From Acidobacteriota bacterium (GTDB lineage: Bacteria; Acidobacteriota; Vicinamibacteria; Vicinamibacterales; UBA2999), in NCBI GenBank assembly GCA_021731165.1, contig JAKFXY010000004.1:1-64000 (forward strand): 64,000 nucleotides of DNA, given 5' to 3'. Numbering within the stretch: the first letter of the stretch is position 1; every line of letters begins with the position of its first letter. Below are positions 39,567-49,133 of this stretch, one piece after another. Under the pieces are notes generated by a model. It was not told where the DNA came from, did no database searches, and saw nothing but the letters and a program-made list of their open reading frames with translations. Made by a program: the position numbers and the translations under genes.

Positions 39567-40562
39567 ATTCGTAAGGTCGCCGTACTTGGTTCGGGAGGCT
39601 GGGGTACCGCGCTCGCCGTGCACCTCGCGCGAACCGGCCATGACGCCGTGCTTTGGGGAAGGGATCCCGTCCTGGTCGCCGACATGCGTGCCCGGCGGGC
39701 GAATGCCGTGTACCTGCCGGGCATCACGTTTCCCGATCGGCTGCGCGTGACGGCGGACATGGTCGAGGCGACGAACGGTACTGAGATTCTCGTATCCGCC
39801 GTCCCGTCGCACGGTACGCGTGGCGTGCTGAGGAGCGCGGCGCCGTACGTTCGTCCTGGCACGGTCGTCGTGAGCGCCACCAAGGGGCTCGAGCAGGACA
39901 CGCTGTACCGGGTATCCGAAATTATCGAACAGGAACTCGGGGGCGTGCGGATTGGAGTGCTCTCCGGTCCGAGCTTCGCGCTAGAGATGGCGCGCGAGCT
40001 GCCGACGGCCGTGTCGATTGCCTCAACTGACGCCGGCGTCGTCGAGATTGTGCAGGAGGATTTCCGCGCGCCATCGTTTCGTCTCTATGGCACGACTGAC
40101 GTCGTTGGCGTCGAGATCGGAGGCGCGCTGAAGAACGTAATTGCCATTGCCGCCGGCGTCACCGAGGGCCTTGGACTCGGACATAACGCGCTGGCCGGTC
40201 TCATCACGCGTGGACTCGCCGAGATCGCGCGCCTGGCGTTCGCGGCCGGGGCTCAGCGTGAAACATTGGCCGGACTGACCGGGCTTGGCGACCTCGTGCT
40301 GACCTGCACGGGGTCACTCAGTCGAAACCGGCACGTTGGTGTCGAGTTGGCGCGCGGCCGTTCGCTGCGAGACATCCTTGCGGGGATGAAGATGGTGGCA
40401 GAGGGCGTGAGGACCACGGATGCCGCGCTGGCCCTCGGCGCCAGGCACGGCGTGGAACTGCCCATTACCGGTCAAGTGGCGGAATTGCTCGCAGGTCGAA
40501 AGGACGCCAGGACGGCGCTGTACGATTTGATGCTGCGGCCGCAGCGTGCCGAAGTTGGGTAG
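39567..40562 (+). CDS. gpsA: Glycerol-3-phosphate dehydrogenase (NAD(P)+), with apparent ATT start
   Basis: (M)RKVAVLGSGGWGTALAVHLARTGHDAVLWGRDP; GGAGGT SD-like sequence 4 nt before ATT. The ORF track start at 39618 removes the Rossmann GxGxxG. Confidence 0.92.
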   Translation: MRKVAVLGSGGWGTALAVHLARTGHDAVLWGRDPVLVADMRARRANAVYLPGITFPDRLRVTADMVEATNGTEILVSAVPSHGTRGVLRSAAPYVRPGTVVVSATKGLEQDTLYRVSEIIEQELGGVRIGVLSGPSFALEMARELPTAVSIASTDAGVVEIVQEDFRAPSFRLYGTTDVVGVEIGGALKNVIAIAAGVTEGLGLGHNALAGLITRGLAEIARLAFAAGAQRETLAGLTGLGDLVLTCTGSLSRNRHVGVELARGRSLRDILAGMKMVAEGVRTTDAALALGARHGVELPITGQVAELLAGRKDARTALYDLMLRPQRAEVG

Positions 40563-40624
40563 CGAATGCAGGTGGTGAATGGTCCTGGCAAGAGGCCGGC
40601 GTTTCGGGATCTGGGGTTTGGGAA

Positions 40625-41548
40625 TTGAGTGTTCTGGATCGACTTCGTAACAGCCTGAACCGCACGAAGCAGCAGATCGTCGGCCGGTTTGAAAGCCTCA
40701 TCCATCAAGCGGACTCCGAAGAGCGCCGGAGCAGACCGGTTGACGTCGATACGATTGAGGCGCTCGAGGAGCTGCTGCTTTCGGCTGATATCGGCGTTGC
40801 CGCAACGAGACAGATTGTCACTGCCGTTCAGGGCCGGGCGCGGACGGGTGAGAGCCTGCGCGAATTGGTGCAATCAGAGATCCGCCGGATCTTTGATGCC
40901 GTCGAGACACGCCCCGCCGTGACCCTTCACCCGAATGTCACGCTCATTGTCGGTGTGAACGGAACCGGGAAGACGACGACGATTGGGAAACTCGCGAATC
41001 TGCTGAAGAAGTCGGGACAACGTCCCCTCGTCTGCGCGGCGGACACGTTTCGCGCGGCGGCTGTCGAGCAACTCGAGATCTGGGCGACGCGCGCCAACGT
41101 TGAGATCGTGCGGGCGAAGGACGGTGCCGACCCGGCTGCCGTGGTGTTCGAGGCCATTCAGACTGGGAAGGCGAAAGGCTGTGACCCGATTCTGGTGGAC
41201 ACCGCCGGCCGGTTGCACAACCGCGTGAATCTGATGAACGAGCTCGACAAGATCCGCCGCGTGGCAGCCAAGGCCATGGAAGGAGCGCCGCACGATGTTC
41301 TCCTCGTCCTGGACGCCACGGTCGGCCAGAACGGCGTCCAGCAGGCGCGTGAGTTCACGAACGTAGCCGGCGTGACCGGCATCGTTCTGACAAAGCTAGA
41401 CGGCACTGCAAAGGGCGGGGTCGCGGTAGCCATCGCGCACGATCTCAAGCTGCCAATCCGCTATGTCGGTGTGGGCGAGGGAATCGACGACCTTATCCCA
41501 TTCTCCGCCGCTGACTACGTGGACGCGCTCTTCGAGGAGAAGGGGTAG
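40625..41548 (+). CDS. ftsY: Signal recognition particle receptor FtsY
   Basis: VGVNGTGKTTTIGKLANLLKKSGQRPLVCAADTFRAAAVEQLEIWATR...DTAGRLHNRVNLMNEL; TTG start. Confidence 0.96.
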   Translation: MSVLDRLRNSLNRTKQQIVGRFESLIHQADSEERRSRPVDVDTIEALEELLLSADIGVAATRQIVTAVQGRARTGESLRELVQSEIRRIFDAVETRPAVTLHPNVTLIVGVNGTGKTTTIGKLANLLKKSGQRPLVCAADTFRAAAVEQLEIWATRANVEIVRAKDGADPAAVVFEAIQTGKAKGCDPILVDTAGRLHNRVNLMNELDKIRRVAAKAMEGAPHDVLLVLDATVGQNGVQQAREFTNVAGVTGIVLTKLDGTAKGGVAVAIAHDLKLPIRYVGVGEGIDDLIPFSAADYVDALFEEKG

Positions 41549-41552
41549 CGCC

Positions 41553-42641
41553 GTGGGCGACGATGCGCGGTGGATGCGGCGTGCGCTGCTCCATGCGCGG
41601 CGTGGCCTTGGCAGGACGACGCCCAACCCCGTGGTTGGCGCGTGCATCGTGACGGCCGAGGGCGTGGTGGTTGCTGATGGCACGCATGAGCGGGCAGGGG
41701 CCGCGCATGCCGAGATCAATGCACTGACCAGGGCCGGAGAGCAGGCGCGCGGCGCCACTATGTACTGCACTCTCGAGCCCTGTGCCCATGTCGGGCGCAC
41801 GGGTCCCTGCGCGGATCGCATTATCGCCGCCGGCATCCGTCGCGTGGTCGCGGCGATGGAGGATCCGTTCGAGCTGGTCAGTGGGCGCGGATTCGCGGCA
41901 CTCCGCGACGGTGGTGTCGAAGTGGTTGTTGGTGTCGAGCGAGCCGCGGCCACGCGTCTGAATCTTCCGTTCATGACGTCTGTCCTGAAGGAGCGCCCCT
42001 TTGTCATCCTGAAGGCGGCAACGACGCTGGACGGACGGATCACCGCTGCGCGTGGGCGTCGTACGCCGCTCACGTCCGTGCCGGCCCTGCGGCATGCCCA
42101 CTACGTACGGGCCCAAGTGGACGCCATCGCGGTAGGGTCGGAGACGGTCCTGGTGGATGATCCGCTGCTCACGGCGCGCGAGGTTTACCGAGAACGCCCG
42201 TTGACGCGGGTGATATTCGACCGTCGCCTTCGGACGGCGCCATCGGCCCGCCTCCTTTCCACCCTCGCCACCGGACCGGTGATAATAGTCACGTCCCCCG
42301 AAGCCGCACGGGCACAGGGGGGGCGCCGCAGCGCGCTCGAGCACGCGGGGGCCACGATACTGCTGGTCGGCGAGCGGAGCATCGGGAGCGCTCTGCGGAA
42401 GCTCGTCGGGTTTGGCATTCAGAGCGTGGTTCTTGAAGGGGGCGCGGGCGTGCACGGTGCGGCGTGGGACGAAGGCGTAGTGGACGCGGTCCACCTCTAC
42501 GTGGCGCCACTCACCGCGGGGCCCGCAGGCGTTCCATTCTTGGAGGGTCGGTCATTTTCAACTTCGGCGCTCGCGGATCTGTCGGTGACGCCGCTCGGTC
42601 CCGACGTACTGTTTGAAGGATATGTTCACGGGCCTCATTGA
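41553..42641 (+). CDS. ribD: Bifunctional riboflavin deaminase/reductase
   Basis: WMRRALLHARRGLGRTTPNPVVGACIV, AGAAHAEINAL, YCTLEPCAHVGRTGPCADRI. Confidence 0.95.
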   Translation: MGDDARWMRRALLHARRGLGRTTPNPVVGACIVTAEGVVVADGTHERAGAAHAEINALTRAGEQARGATMYCTLEPCAHVGRTGPCADRIIAAGIRRVVAAMEDPFELVSGRGFAALRDGGVEVVVGVERAAATRLNLPFMTSVLKERPFVILKAATTLDGRITAARGRRTPLTSVPALRHAHYVRAQVDAIAVGSETVLVDDPLLTAREVYRERPLTRVIFDRRLRTAPSARLLSTLATGPVIIVTSPEAARAQGGRRSALEHAGATILLVGERSIGSALRKLVGFGIQSVVLEGGAGVHGAAWDEGVVDAVHLYVAPLTAGPAGVPFLEGRSFSTSALADLSVTPLGPDVLFEGYVHGPH

Positions 42642-43221
42642 AACCGTCGGCCGCGTCAGCGGATTGAAGGCCATGGCGGCTGGACTCGAGCTTCGAGTGC
42701 GGACAGAGCTTGCCGCCGATCTGTTGCCCGGTGACAGCCTTGCGGTCAACGGTGTATGTCTGACGGCTACCGTTGCGCGGGATGGCGAGGTCCATGCCGA
42801 CGTCGGGCCGGAGACGGCGCGCATCACGACGCTGGGGGCGCTGCAGCTGGGTCAATCGGTGAACCTGGAACGGCCGATGCGTAGCGATGGCCGTTTTGGG
42901 GGTCATTTCGTGCAGGGCCACGTGGATGCGACCGGGCGGATCGAGAAGATCCGCGATGACGGCGACTCCCAGTGGGTGACAATCGGGCTTCATCCCTCGC
43001 TGGCTCCTTACGTGATTCAGAAAGGCTCCATCGCGGTGGACGGCATCAGCCTGACTGTCGCGGAGTTGGGTCACTCGCAGTTCGACGTGATGGTCGTGCC
43101 GTTCACCTGGACGCACACGAACCTGGCGACGCTTCACGTGGGCGATCGCGTCAACCTCGAGGCCGACATGGTTGGCAAATATGTGGCGCGGGCCGCAGAG
43201 CTCGCGATTCGGACGACGTGA
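42622..43221 (+). CDS. ribE: Riboflavin synthase alpha chain
   Basis: MFTGLIETVGRVSGLKAM, SLAVNGVCLTATV, GGHFVQGHVDATGRIEKI repeats. Confidence 0.95.
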   Translation: MFTGLIETVGRVSGLKAMAAGLELRVRTELAADLLPGDSLAVNGVCLTATVARDGEVHADVGPETARITTLGALQLGQSVNLERPMRSDGRFGGHFVQGHVDATGRIEKIRDDGDSQWVTIGLHPSLAPYVIQKGSIAVDGISLTVAELGHSQFDVMVVPFTWTHTNLATLHVGDRVNLEADMVGKYVARAAELAIRTT

Positions 43222-44489
43222 TGAATGACGACATGAAGAGAGCTCCGCGCGGTCGCATTCGCATTGCCAAAGGCGCCCGCAGAAAGGGACCCTTCGCCAC
43301 CATCGACGAGGCCGCCGCGGCGATTCGCGCGGGCCGGATGATCATCGTGGTGGACGATGAGGACCGCGAAAACGAGGGCGATCTCACCATGGCGGCGTCA
43401 GTCGTCACGCCCGAGGCGATCAATTTCATGGCCCGGCATGGTCGCGGCCTGATCTGCCTGGCAATGATGCAGGAGCGGCTCGAGCAGCTCGACATTCCGC
43501 TCGAGGCGAGCGACAGCGTCTCGCGACGCGACACTGCCTTCTGCGTGTCGATCGACGCGCGTGATGGGACGAGCACCGGCATCTCGGCTGCGGATCGGGC
43601 AAGAACCGTGAAGGTGGCGATTGCACCGGGAACGACGCCGCGCGACTTGGAGCGGCCCGGGCACGTATTTCCGCTCAGGGCTCGTCCGGGTGGCGTGCTG
43701 GTGCGCGCGGGCCACACCGAAGCCGCCGTGGACCTGGCGCGGATCGCAGGACTCGATCCAGCGGGAGTGATCTGCGAAATCATGAACGACGATGGGACGA
43801 TGGCGCGGGTGCCGGAGCTCACGAAGTTCGCGAAGAAGCACGGTCTGCTCATGATTACGATTGCGGCGCTCATCGAGCACCGCATGCGAACGGAGCGCCT
43901 CGTGGTTCGCGTCGCCACCGCAGATCTCCCCACCGAATATGGCGCCTTCAGGATCCACGCGTACCAGAATCAGCTGAACAGCGAGCAGCACGTGGCGCTC
44001 GTGTGTGGTGACATCGGCGACGGCAGGAACGTACTGGTTCGCGTGCATTCCAGTTGTCTCACCGGCGACGTGCTTCACTCGGCGCGGTGTGACTGCGGTG
44101 CGCAACTCGACGCCGCGATGGGCCGGATTGCCGAAGAAGGGCGGGGTGTGTTGCTGTACCTGAACCAGGAAGGGCGCGGGATTGGCCTGGCCAATAAGAT
44201 CAGGGCGTACGAGCTTCAGGATCAGGGGTTCGACACCGTCGAGGCGAACGAACGGCTGGGATTCAAGCCGGACCAGCGTGACTACGGGATCGGGGCGCAG
44301 ATTTTGGGCGATATCGGAGTCAAAACGATGCGATTGCTCACGAATAATCCCCGGAAGTTCGTTGGACTGCATGGGTACGGGCTGGCGGTGTCGGATGTCG
44401 TGCCGCTCGAGATCCCGGCTGGAGAGCACACCCGCCGGTACCTGAAGACCAAGAAGGACAAGATGGGCCACAAGCTGTCCGGGGTGTAG
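43221..44489 (+). CDS. ribBA: Bifunctional DHBP synthase/GTP cyclohydrolase II
   Basis: IIVVDDEDRENEGDLTMAA, GHTEAAVDLARIAGLDPAGVICEIMNDDG, VHSSCLTGDVLHSARCDCGAQLDAAM, LLYLNQEGRGIGLANKIRAY. Confidence 0.95.
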   Translation: MNDDMKRAPRGRIRIAKGARRKGPFATIDEAAAAIRAGRMIIVVDDEDRENEGDLTMAASVVTPEAINFMARHGRGLICLAMMQERLEQLDIPLEASDSVSRRDTAFCVSIDARDGTSTGISAADRARTVKVAIAPGTTPRDLERPGHVFPLRARPGGVLVRAGHTEAAVDLARIAGLDPAGVICEIMNDDGTMARVPELTKFAKKHGLLMITIAALIEHRMRTERLVVRVATADLPTEYGAFRIHAYQNQLNSEQHVALVCGDIGDGRNVLVRVHSSCLTGDVLHSARCDCGAQLDAAMGRIAEEGRGVLLYLNQEGRGIGLANKIRAYELQDQGFDTVEANERLGFKPDQRDYGIGAQILGDIGVKTMRLLTNNPRKFVGLHGYGLAVSDVVPLEIPAGEHTRRYLKTKKDKMGHKLSGV

Positions 44490-44585
44490 ACCAGCCGGTC
44501 AAACTCGCCTAAGATAACGGTTTGCGGCCGTTGGGTTTAGCCCCGTAGTGGGGGTATGCCTTGCACGGGTCGCCGGCCGTCCCCA

Positions 44586-46025
44586 ATGTTCGACTCGCTC
44601 AGCACCCGCATCCAGGGCGTTTTCCAGTCGCTTCGCGGCGAAGTGCGGCTGACGGAGGCGCAGGTCGAGGGGGCGCTTGGCGAGATTCGGCTGGCGCTGC
44701 TCGAAGCCGACGTCAACTTCAAGGTCGTCAAGGCGTTCGTGGACAAGGTCCGCGACCGGGCGATGGATCAGGAGGTCTTGCGCAGCCTGACGCCGGGCCA
44801 GCACGTCACCAAGATCGTCCGTGACGAGCTGCTTGCGCTCTTCGGGGAGTCGGAGGGTGGTCTGCGGAAGGTCGCCCCTAAGCCACGGGTGGTGATGCTC
44901 CTCGGACTGCAGGGATCCGGCAAGACCACGACGTCGGGCAAGCTGGCGCTGTGGTTGAAGCGGCAGGGCCGACACCCGATGATGGTGTCCACGGACGTGC
45001 GACGGCCGGCCGCGATCGCGCAGTTGTCGGTGCTGGCGGAACAGGCCGGTGTTCGAGTGCATGCGCCGGAGTCCATGGATCCGGTATCGCGTGCCAGGGG
45101 CGCACTGGCTGAGGCGAAAGCCACCGGGCTCGATACCGTCATCGTCGATACAGCGGGGCGCCTGCACATTGACGATGACCTGATGGACGAGCTGCAGGCG
45201 ATCAAGGAAGCCGTGCAGCCGACGGACCTGCTGTACGTCGCCGATGCGATGACAGGGCAGGATGCCATCAAGAGCGCGGGCGAGTTCAACCGCCGCATCG
45301 GTGTGACCGGCGTGGTGCTGACCAAGCTCGACGGCGATGCGCGTGGCGGCGCGGCGCTCTCGGTGGTCTCTGTAGTCGGTGTGCCGATCGCCTTTGTCGG
45401 TAGTGGCGAGCGGCTCGAGGATCTCGAGCTGTTCCATCCCGACCGGATCGTGTCGCGGATGCTCGGCATGGGCGACGTGCTGTCGCTCATCGAGAAGGCC
45501 GAGCAGGCGATTGATCAGGACGAGGCGCAGCGGCTGGAGGAGAAGCTGCGGAAGAACCAGTTCACGCTGGACGACTTCCGCACTCAATTGAAAGCGATCC
45601 GGAAAATGGGGCCGCTCGAGAGCATCCTTGGGATGATCCCGGGGATGGGCAACCTGAAGCAGGTCGCCGACAACAAACCGGACGAGAAGCAGATGGGCCG
45701 GGTGGAAGCGATCATCGGGTCGATGACACCAGGCGAGCGCCGCGACGAGTCGATGATTGGCGGCAGCCGTCGCAAGCGAATTGCGATGGGAAGCGGCACC
45801 TCGGTTGAGGAAGTGAACCGTCTCCTCAAGCAGTTCCGCGAGATGAAGCGCGTCTTGCAGATGATGGGACAGGGTGGGATACCGGGCCTGGGGATGGGCA
45901 AGGGCATGCCTCAGGTGCCGATTGGTGGCCTTCGACAGGGCTCCGGCCACGGCGGCGACGGATTCGGGATGCCGGGTAAAAAGCGAAAGAAGGGCGGGCC
46001 CTGGGGCCTGATCAAAACGAGGTAG
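44586..46025 (+). CDS. ffh: Signal recognition particle protein Ffh
   Basis: MFDSLSTRIQGVFQSLRGEVRLTEAQVEGALGEIRLALLEADVNFKVVKAF, GLQGSGKTTTSGKLA, C-terminal Met-rich M domain. Confidence 0.97.
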   Translation: MFDSLSTRIQGVFQSLRGEVRLTEAQVEGALGEIRLALLEADVNFKVVKAFVDKVRDRAMDQEVLRSLTPGQHVTKIVRDELLALFGESEGGLRKVAPKPRVVMLLGLQGSGKTTTSGKLALWLKRQGRHPMMVSTDVRRPAAIAQLSVLAEQAGVRVHAPESMDPVSRARGALAEAKATGLDTVIVDTAGRLHIDDDLMDELQAIKEAVQPTDLLYVADAMTGQDAIKSAGEFNRRIGVTGVVLTKLDGDARGGAALSVVSVVGVPIAFVGSGERLEDLELFHPDRIVSRMLGMGDVLSLIEKAEQAIDQDEAQRLEEKLRKNQFTLDDFRTQLKAIRKMGPLESILGMIPGMGNLKQVADNKPDEKQMGRVEAIIGSMTPGERRDESMIGGSRRKRIAMGSGTSVEEVNRLLKQFREMKRVLQMMGQGGIPGLGMGKGMPQVPIGGLRQGSGHGGDGFGMPGKKRKKGGPWGLIKTR

Positions 46026-46027
46026 AG

Positions 46028-46312
46028 ATGCTGTCGATTCGTATGACGCGCGTGGGCTCAAAGAAGAAGCCCTATTTTCGGGTCGTGGTGGCCGAGGCTC
46101 GGTCGGCAATCCAGAGTGACGTGATTGAGAATCTGGGTACGTATGACCCACGCGCCAAGCCGGCGCAGGTGGCCATCAACAAGGAACGTGTTGAGCACTG
46201 GCTCAGGGTTGGTGCGAGGCCATCGGATTCGGTGCGCACGCTGCTCGCAAAGTACCTGACACGCGACCTGTCGAAGGTCGAAACGCCTGTCGCGGAAACC
46301 GGCGTCGCGTAG
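46028..46312 (+). CDS. rpsP: 30S ribosomal protein S16
   Basis: MLSIRMTRVGSKKKPYFRVVVAEARSAIQSDVIENLGTYDPRAKP. Confidence 0.96.
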   Translation: MLSIRMTRVGSKKKPYFRVVVAEARSAIQSDVIENLGTYDPRAKPAQVAINKERVEHWLRVGARPSDSVRTLLAKYLTRDLSKVETPVAETGVA

Positions 46313-46579
46313 ATGGCGGCGCCGGACGACGCGAGGTCGGGGAGCCCTCTGCGCGAAGTGGTCGAAGTGATTGCGCGCGCCCTGGTGGATAAGCCCGATT
46401 CGGTGAGAGTGACCGAGACGGAGCGTCGAGGAATGACTGTACTGGAGCTCACGACCGCACCAGGCGACATGGGCAAGGTGATTGGGCGCCAGGGACGCAC
46501 GGCAGCGGCGCTGCGGACGCTGGTGGCGCTGGCGGCGGAGCAGCACGGCGCGCGCGTGCACCTGGACATCAGGGATTGA
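46313..46579 (+). CDS. khpA: KH domain RNA-binding protein (KhpA/YlqC family)
   Basis: GDMGKVIGRQGRTAAALRTLVALAAEQHGARVHLDIRD; standard rpsP-khpA-rimM-trmD order. Confidence 0.88.
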   Translation: MAAPDDARSGSPLREVVEVIARALVDKPDSVRVTETERRGMTVLELTTAPGDMGKVIGRQGRTAAALRTLVALAAEQHGARVHLDIRD

Positions 46580-46683
46580 AGGTGGGGCGAACCCCGCCGG
46601 GTTCGTCAGGTGATTCGAGCGTATCGACGGACGGGGGGCATTCCGAGCTTCTCGGCGGATGAGAGAGCTCTCTCCACTGAACG

Positions 46684-47226
46684 ATGACGAGCTGGGACGA
46701 CATGGTGCTGGTCGGGCGGGTCGCTCGGCCTCACGGCCTGAAGGGGCACGTTGCCATCAATCCTGAAACCGACTTCGTCGAAGATCGGTTTGCGCCAGGT
46801 TCGACGATGTGGACGAGATCCGCGGCGGGTGAGGAAGCGCTGACGATCGGCGCTTCGAGAGTCCAGGCGGGAAGACCGATCGTGGCCTTCGAAGGCTTCG
46901 CACGGATCGAGGACGTGGAGCGGTTGGCGGGCCAGGAACTTCGGGTGCCAGAAGGGACGCTTCGGGCGCTGGGGCCTGGGAGGTATTACGAGCATCAGCT
47001 CGCGGGTTGCGCGGTGACCACGGTGGCCGGTGAGGAGATTGGGACGGTGGTGCGCGTCGAGGGAGGCTCCGGCGGCAGTCGCCTGATCGTCAACGGCCCG
47101 CGCGGTGAGATCCAGGTCCCGCTGGCGGTTGAGATTTGTATCGGAATCGACGTCGAGCGGAAGCGGATCACGGTCGCGCCGCCGGACGGACTGCTCGAGC
47201 TGAACGAGATACGAAGTAAGCAGTAG
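46684..47226 (+). CDS. rimM: 16S rRNA processing protein RimM
   Basis: [24 protein letters not shown]...[24 protein letters not shown]. Confidence 0.93.
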   Translation: MTSWDDMVLVGRVARPHGLKGHVAINPETDFVEDRFAPGSTMWTRSAAGEEALTIGASRVQAGRPIVAFEGFARIEDVERLAGQELRVPEGTLRALGPGRYYEHQLAGCAVTTVAGEEIGTVVRVEGGSGGSRLIVNGPRGEIQVPLAVEICIGIDVERKRITVAPPDGLLELNEIRSKQ

Positions 47227-47285
47227 GCGGTGAGGGCAGCGAAGGCGGCGACGTACACCCACGGCCTACTGACTGCGTACCTGCT

Positions 47286-48026
47286 ATGAAGTTCGACATC
47301 GTCACGATCTTTCCGCGGATGGTGGCGGCAGGCCTGACTGAGGGTGTGGTCAGCCGGGGCATCGAACGAAGACTGCTGGACATCGTCGTCCACGACCTGC
47401 GGACGTATACGAGCGATCGTCACCGCAGCGTGGATGATGTCCCGTACGGCGGCGGGCCGGGTATGGTCATGAAACCCGAGCCGCTGGTGCGCGCGGTGGA
47501 CGACATCCGGAAACGGCGCGGCGCGCCCGGGGCAATCGTCCTGCTCTCGCCGCAAGGGCGGCGGTTCACGCAGGTCGAGGCGCTTCGACTGGGGCGACTC
47601 GGGCACGTGGTCCTGCTCTGCGGGCGATATGAAGGGATGGACGAGCGGGTGCGGGCGCTGGTGGCCGCGGAGGAGCTGTCAGTCGGGGACTTCGTGGTCA
47701 GCGGGGGAGAGTTGCCCGCCCTGATGGTCGTGGACGCCGTGAGCCGCCTGGTGCCTGGTGTCGTGGGTGACGAGCTGTCGGTGGAGCAGGATTCCTTCTC
47801 CCGTGGGTTGCTGGACTACCCACACTACACACGCCCGGCCGAGTTCGGTGGGCTGCAGGTGCCGGACGTGCTGCTGTCGGGCCACCACGCCGAGGTGCTG
47901 CGATGGCGAAAGAGGACGGCGTTGGAGCGAACGCTGGCGAGGCGCCCGGAGTTGCTTGACGTGGCGGTGCTCGACGATGAGGAACGCACGCTGCTCGCGG
48001 AGATTCGGAAGGAAGCTAAGCCGTAG
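47286..48026 (+). CDS. trmD: tRNA (guanine37-N1)-methyltransferase
   Basis: [13 protein letters not shown]...[19 protein letters not shown]...[11 protein letters not shown]...[28 protein letters not shown]. Confidence 0.96.
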   Translation: MKFDIVTIFPRMVAAGLTEGVVSRGIERRLLDIVVHDLRTYTSDRHRSVDDVPYGGGPGMVMKPEPLVRAVDDIRKRRGAPGAIVLLSPQGRRFTQVEALRLGRLGHVVLLCGRYEGMDERVRALVAAEELSVGDFVVSGGELPALMVVDAVSRLVPGVVGDELSVEQDSFSRGLLDYPHYTRPAEFGGLQVPDVLLSGHHAEVLRWRKRTALERTLARRPELLDVAVLDDEERTLLAEIRKEAKP

Positions 48027-48040
48027 AGGCGGACCTCCGT

Positions 48041-48084
48041 CCCTCGACGTGCTCGGGATGACCCTGGGCGTGCCGAAGGGTCAG
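48041..48084. repeat. Imperfect palindromic interspersed-type repeat between trmD and rplS
   Basis: CCCTCGACGTGCTCGGG-ATGA-CCCTGGGCGTGCCGAAGGGTCA; both arms are variants of CCYTCGRCRYGCYCRGG in inverted orientation. Confidence 0.6.
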
Positions 48085-48109
48085 GTCGGCCTGAACAAGG
48101 AGACGGGAC

Positions 48110-48457
48110 ATGAGCGCGATAGTAGATCTGGTCGAGAGAGGGCAGCTTACCGAGAAGCCCGACATGAAGTCCGGCGACACGGTGCGGGTCCACGTGAAGA
48201 TCCGCGAGGGTGACAAGGAACGCGTCCAGATCTTCGAAGGCATCGTGATCGGCATGCATCGTGGCGGTGCGCGCGCGTCGTTCACGGTTCGGAAGGTGTC
48301 GTTCGGACAGGGCGTCGAGCGCATTTTTCCTCTGCACTCGCCGACAATTGCCAAGGTGGATGTGGTTCGGTCCTCCAGGGTGCGTCGCGCCAAGCTGTAC
48401 TTCCTGCGCGGACTGAAGGGCAAGGCCGCGAGGATGAAAGAGACGAAGCGGGCGTAA
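48110..48457 (+). CDS. rplS: 50S ribosomal protein L19
   Basis: [60 protein letters not shown]. Confidence 0.96.
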   Translation: MSAIVDLVERGQLTEKPDMKSGDTVRVHVKIREGDKERVQIFEGIVIGMHRGGARASFTVRKVSFGQGVERIFPLHSPTIAKVDVVRSSRVRRAKLYFLRGLKGKAARMKETKRA

Positions 48458-49078
48458 GTGAAGGTCCGTGCGAGGCGGACTCTCGAGAACACCCTTCGCC
48501 GATGGGGGTTCTACCGTATCGCGGGAGTGGACGAAGTGGGGCGCGGCTGCCTGGCCGGCCCCGTGGTGGCCGCTGCCGTCGTGCTCGATCCCGACAGGCA
48601 TGTTCCCGGCCTCTGTGATTCCAAGATGATTGCGGCCGCAGAGCGAGAGCGACTCTACGGCGCGATCACCCAGAAGGCCGTGAGCTGGTCCGTCGCGGCC
48701 GCGCAGCCGCTCGAGATTGATGACCTCAATATCCACCGCGCGTCATTGGAGGCCATGCGCCGCGCCGTGATGGCGCTCGTACCGCTTCCCGATCTGGTAC
48801 TGGTCGATGCCTTCCTCATCCCAGGCCTGAGCATGGCGCAACAGGGCGTGATTCACGGCGACCGCGTGTGCACCGCCATTGCGGCAGCCTCCATCGTGGC
48901 GAAGGTGACGCGTGACCGTGAGATGCTCGCGCACCACGTGGTGGATCCCCGTTACGGCTACGACAGGCACAAAGGCTATGCCACCAGTGAACACTTGGCG
49001 GCATTGGCGCGCCACGGCCGCAGCCCGCTGCACCGGCGCTCGTTCAGGCCGGTCTCGTGGATCGATACGATCAATTGA
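48458..49078 (+). CDS. rnhB: Ribonuclease HII
   Basis: YRIAGVDEVGRGCLAGPVVAAAVVLDP...SIVAKVTRDREMLAHHVVDPRYGYDRHKGYATSEH; GTG start. Confidence 0.94.
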   Translation: MKVRARRTLENTLRRWGFYRIAGVDEVGRGCLAGPVVAAAVVLDPDRHVPGLCDSKMIAAAERERLYGAITQKAVSWSVAAAQPLEIDDLNIHRASLEAMRRAVMALVPLPDLVLVDAFLIPGLSMAQQGVIHGDRVCTAIAAASIVAKVTRDREMLAHHVVDPRYGYDRHKGYATSEHLAALARHGRSPLHRRSFRPVSWIDTIN

Positions 49079-49133
49079 CGCCCGTGCCAGCGAATCGAGA
49101 CGCGATGCGCGTCCACGGTGGAGGTGACGGTTC

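Noticed and set aside
41549-41553. Possible FMN riboswitch upstream of ribD
   Set aside because: The gap between ftsY and ribD is only a few bases; no room for an RFN element.
44499-46151. 550-aa minus-strand ORF
   Set aside because: Antisense shadow of ffh.
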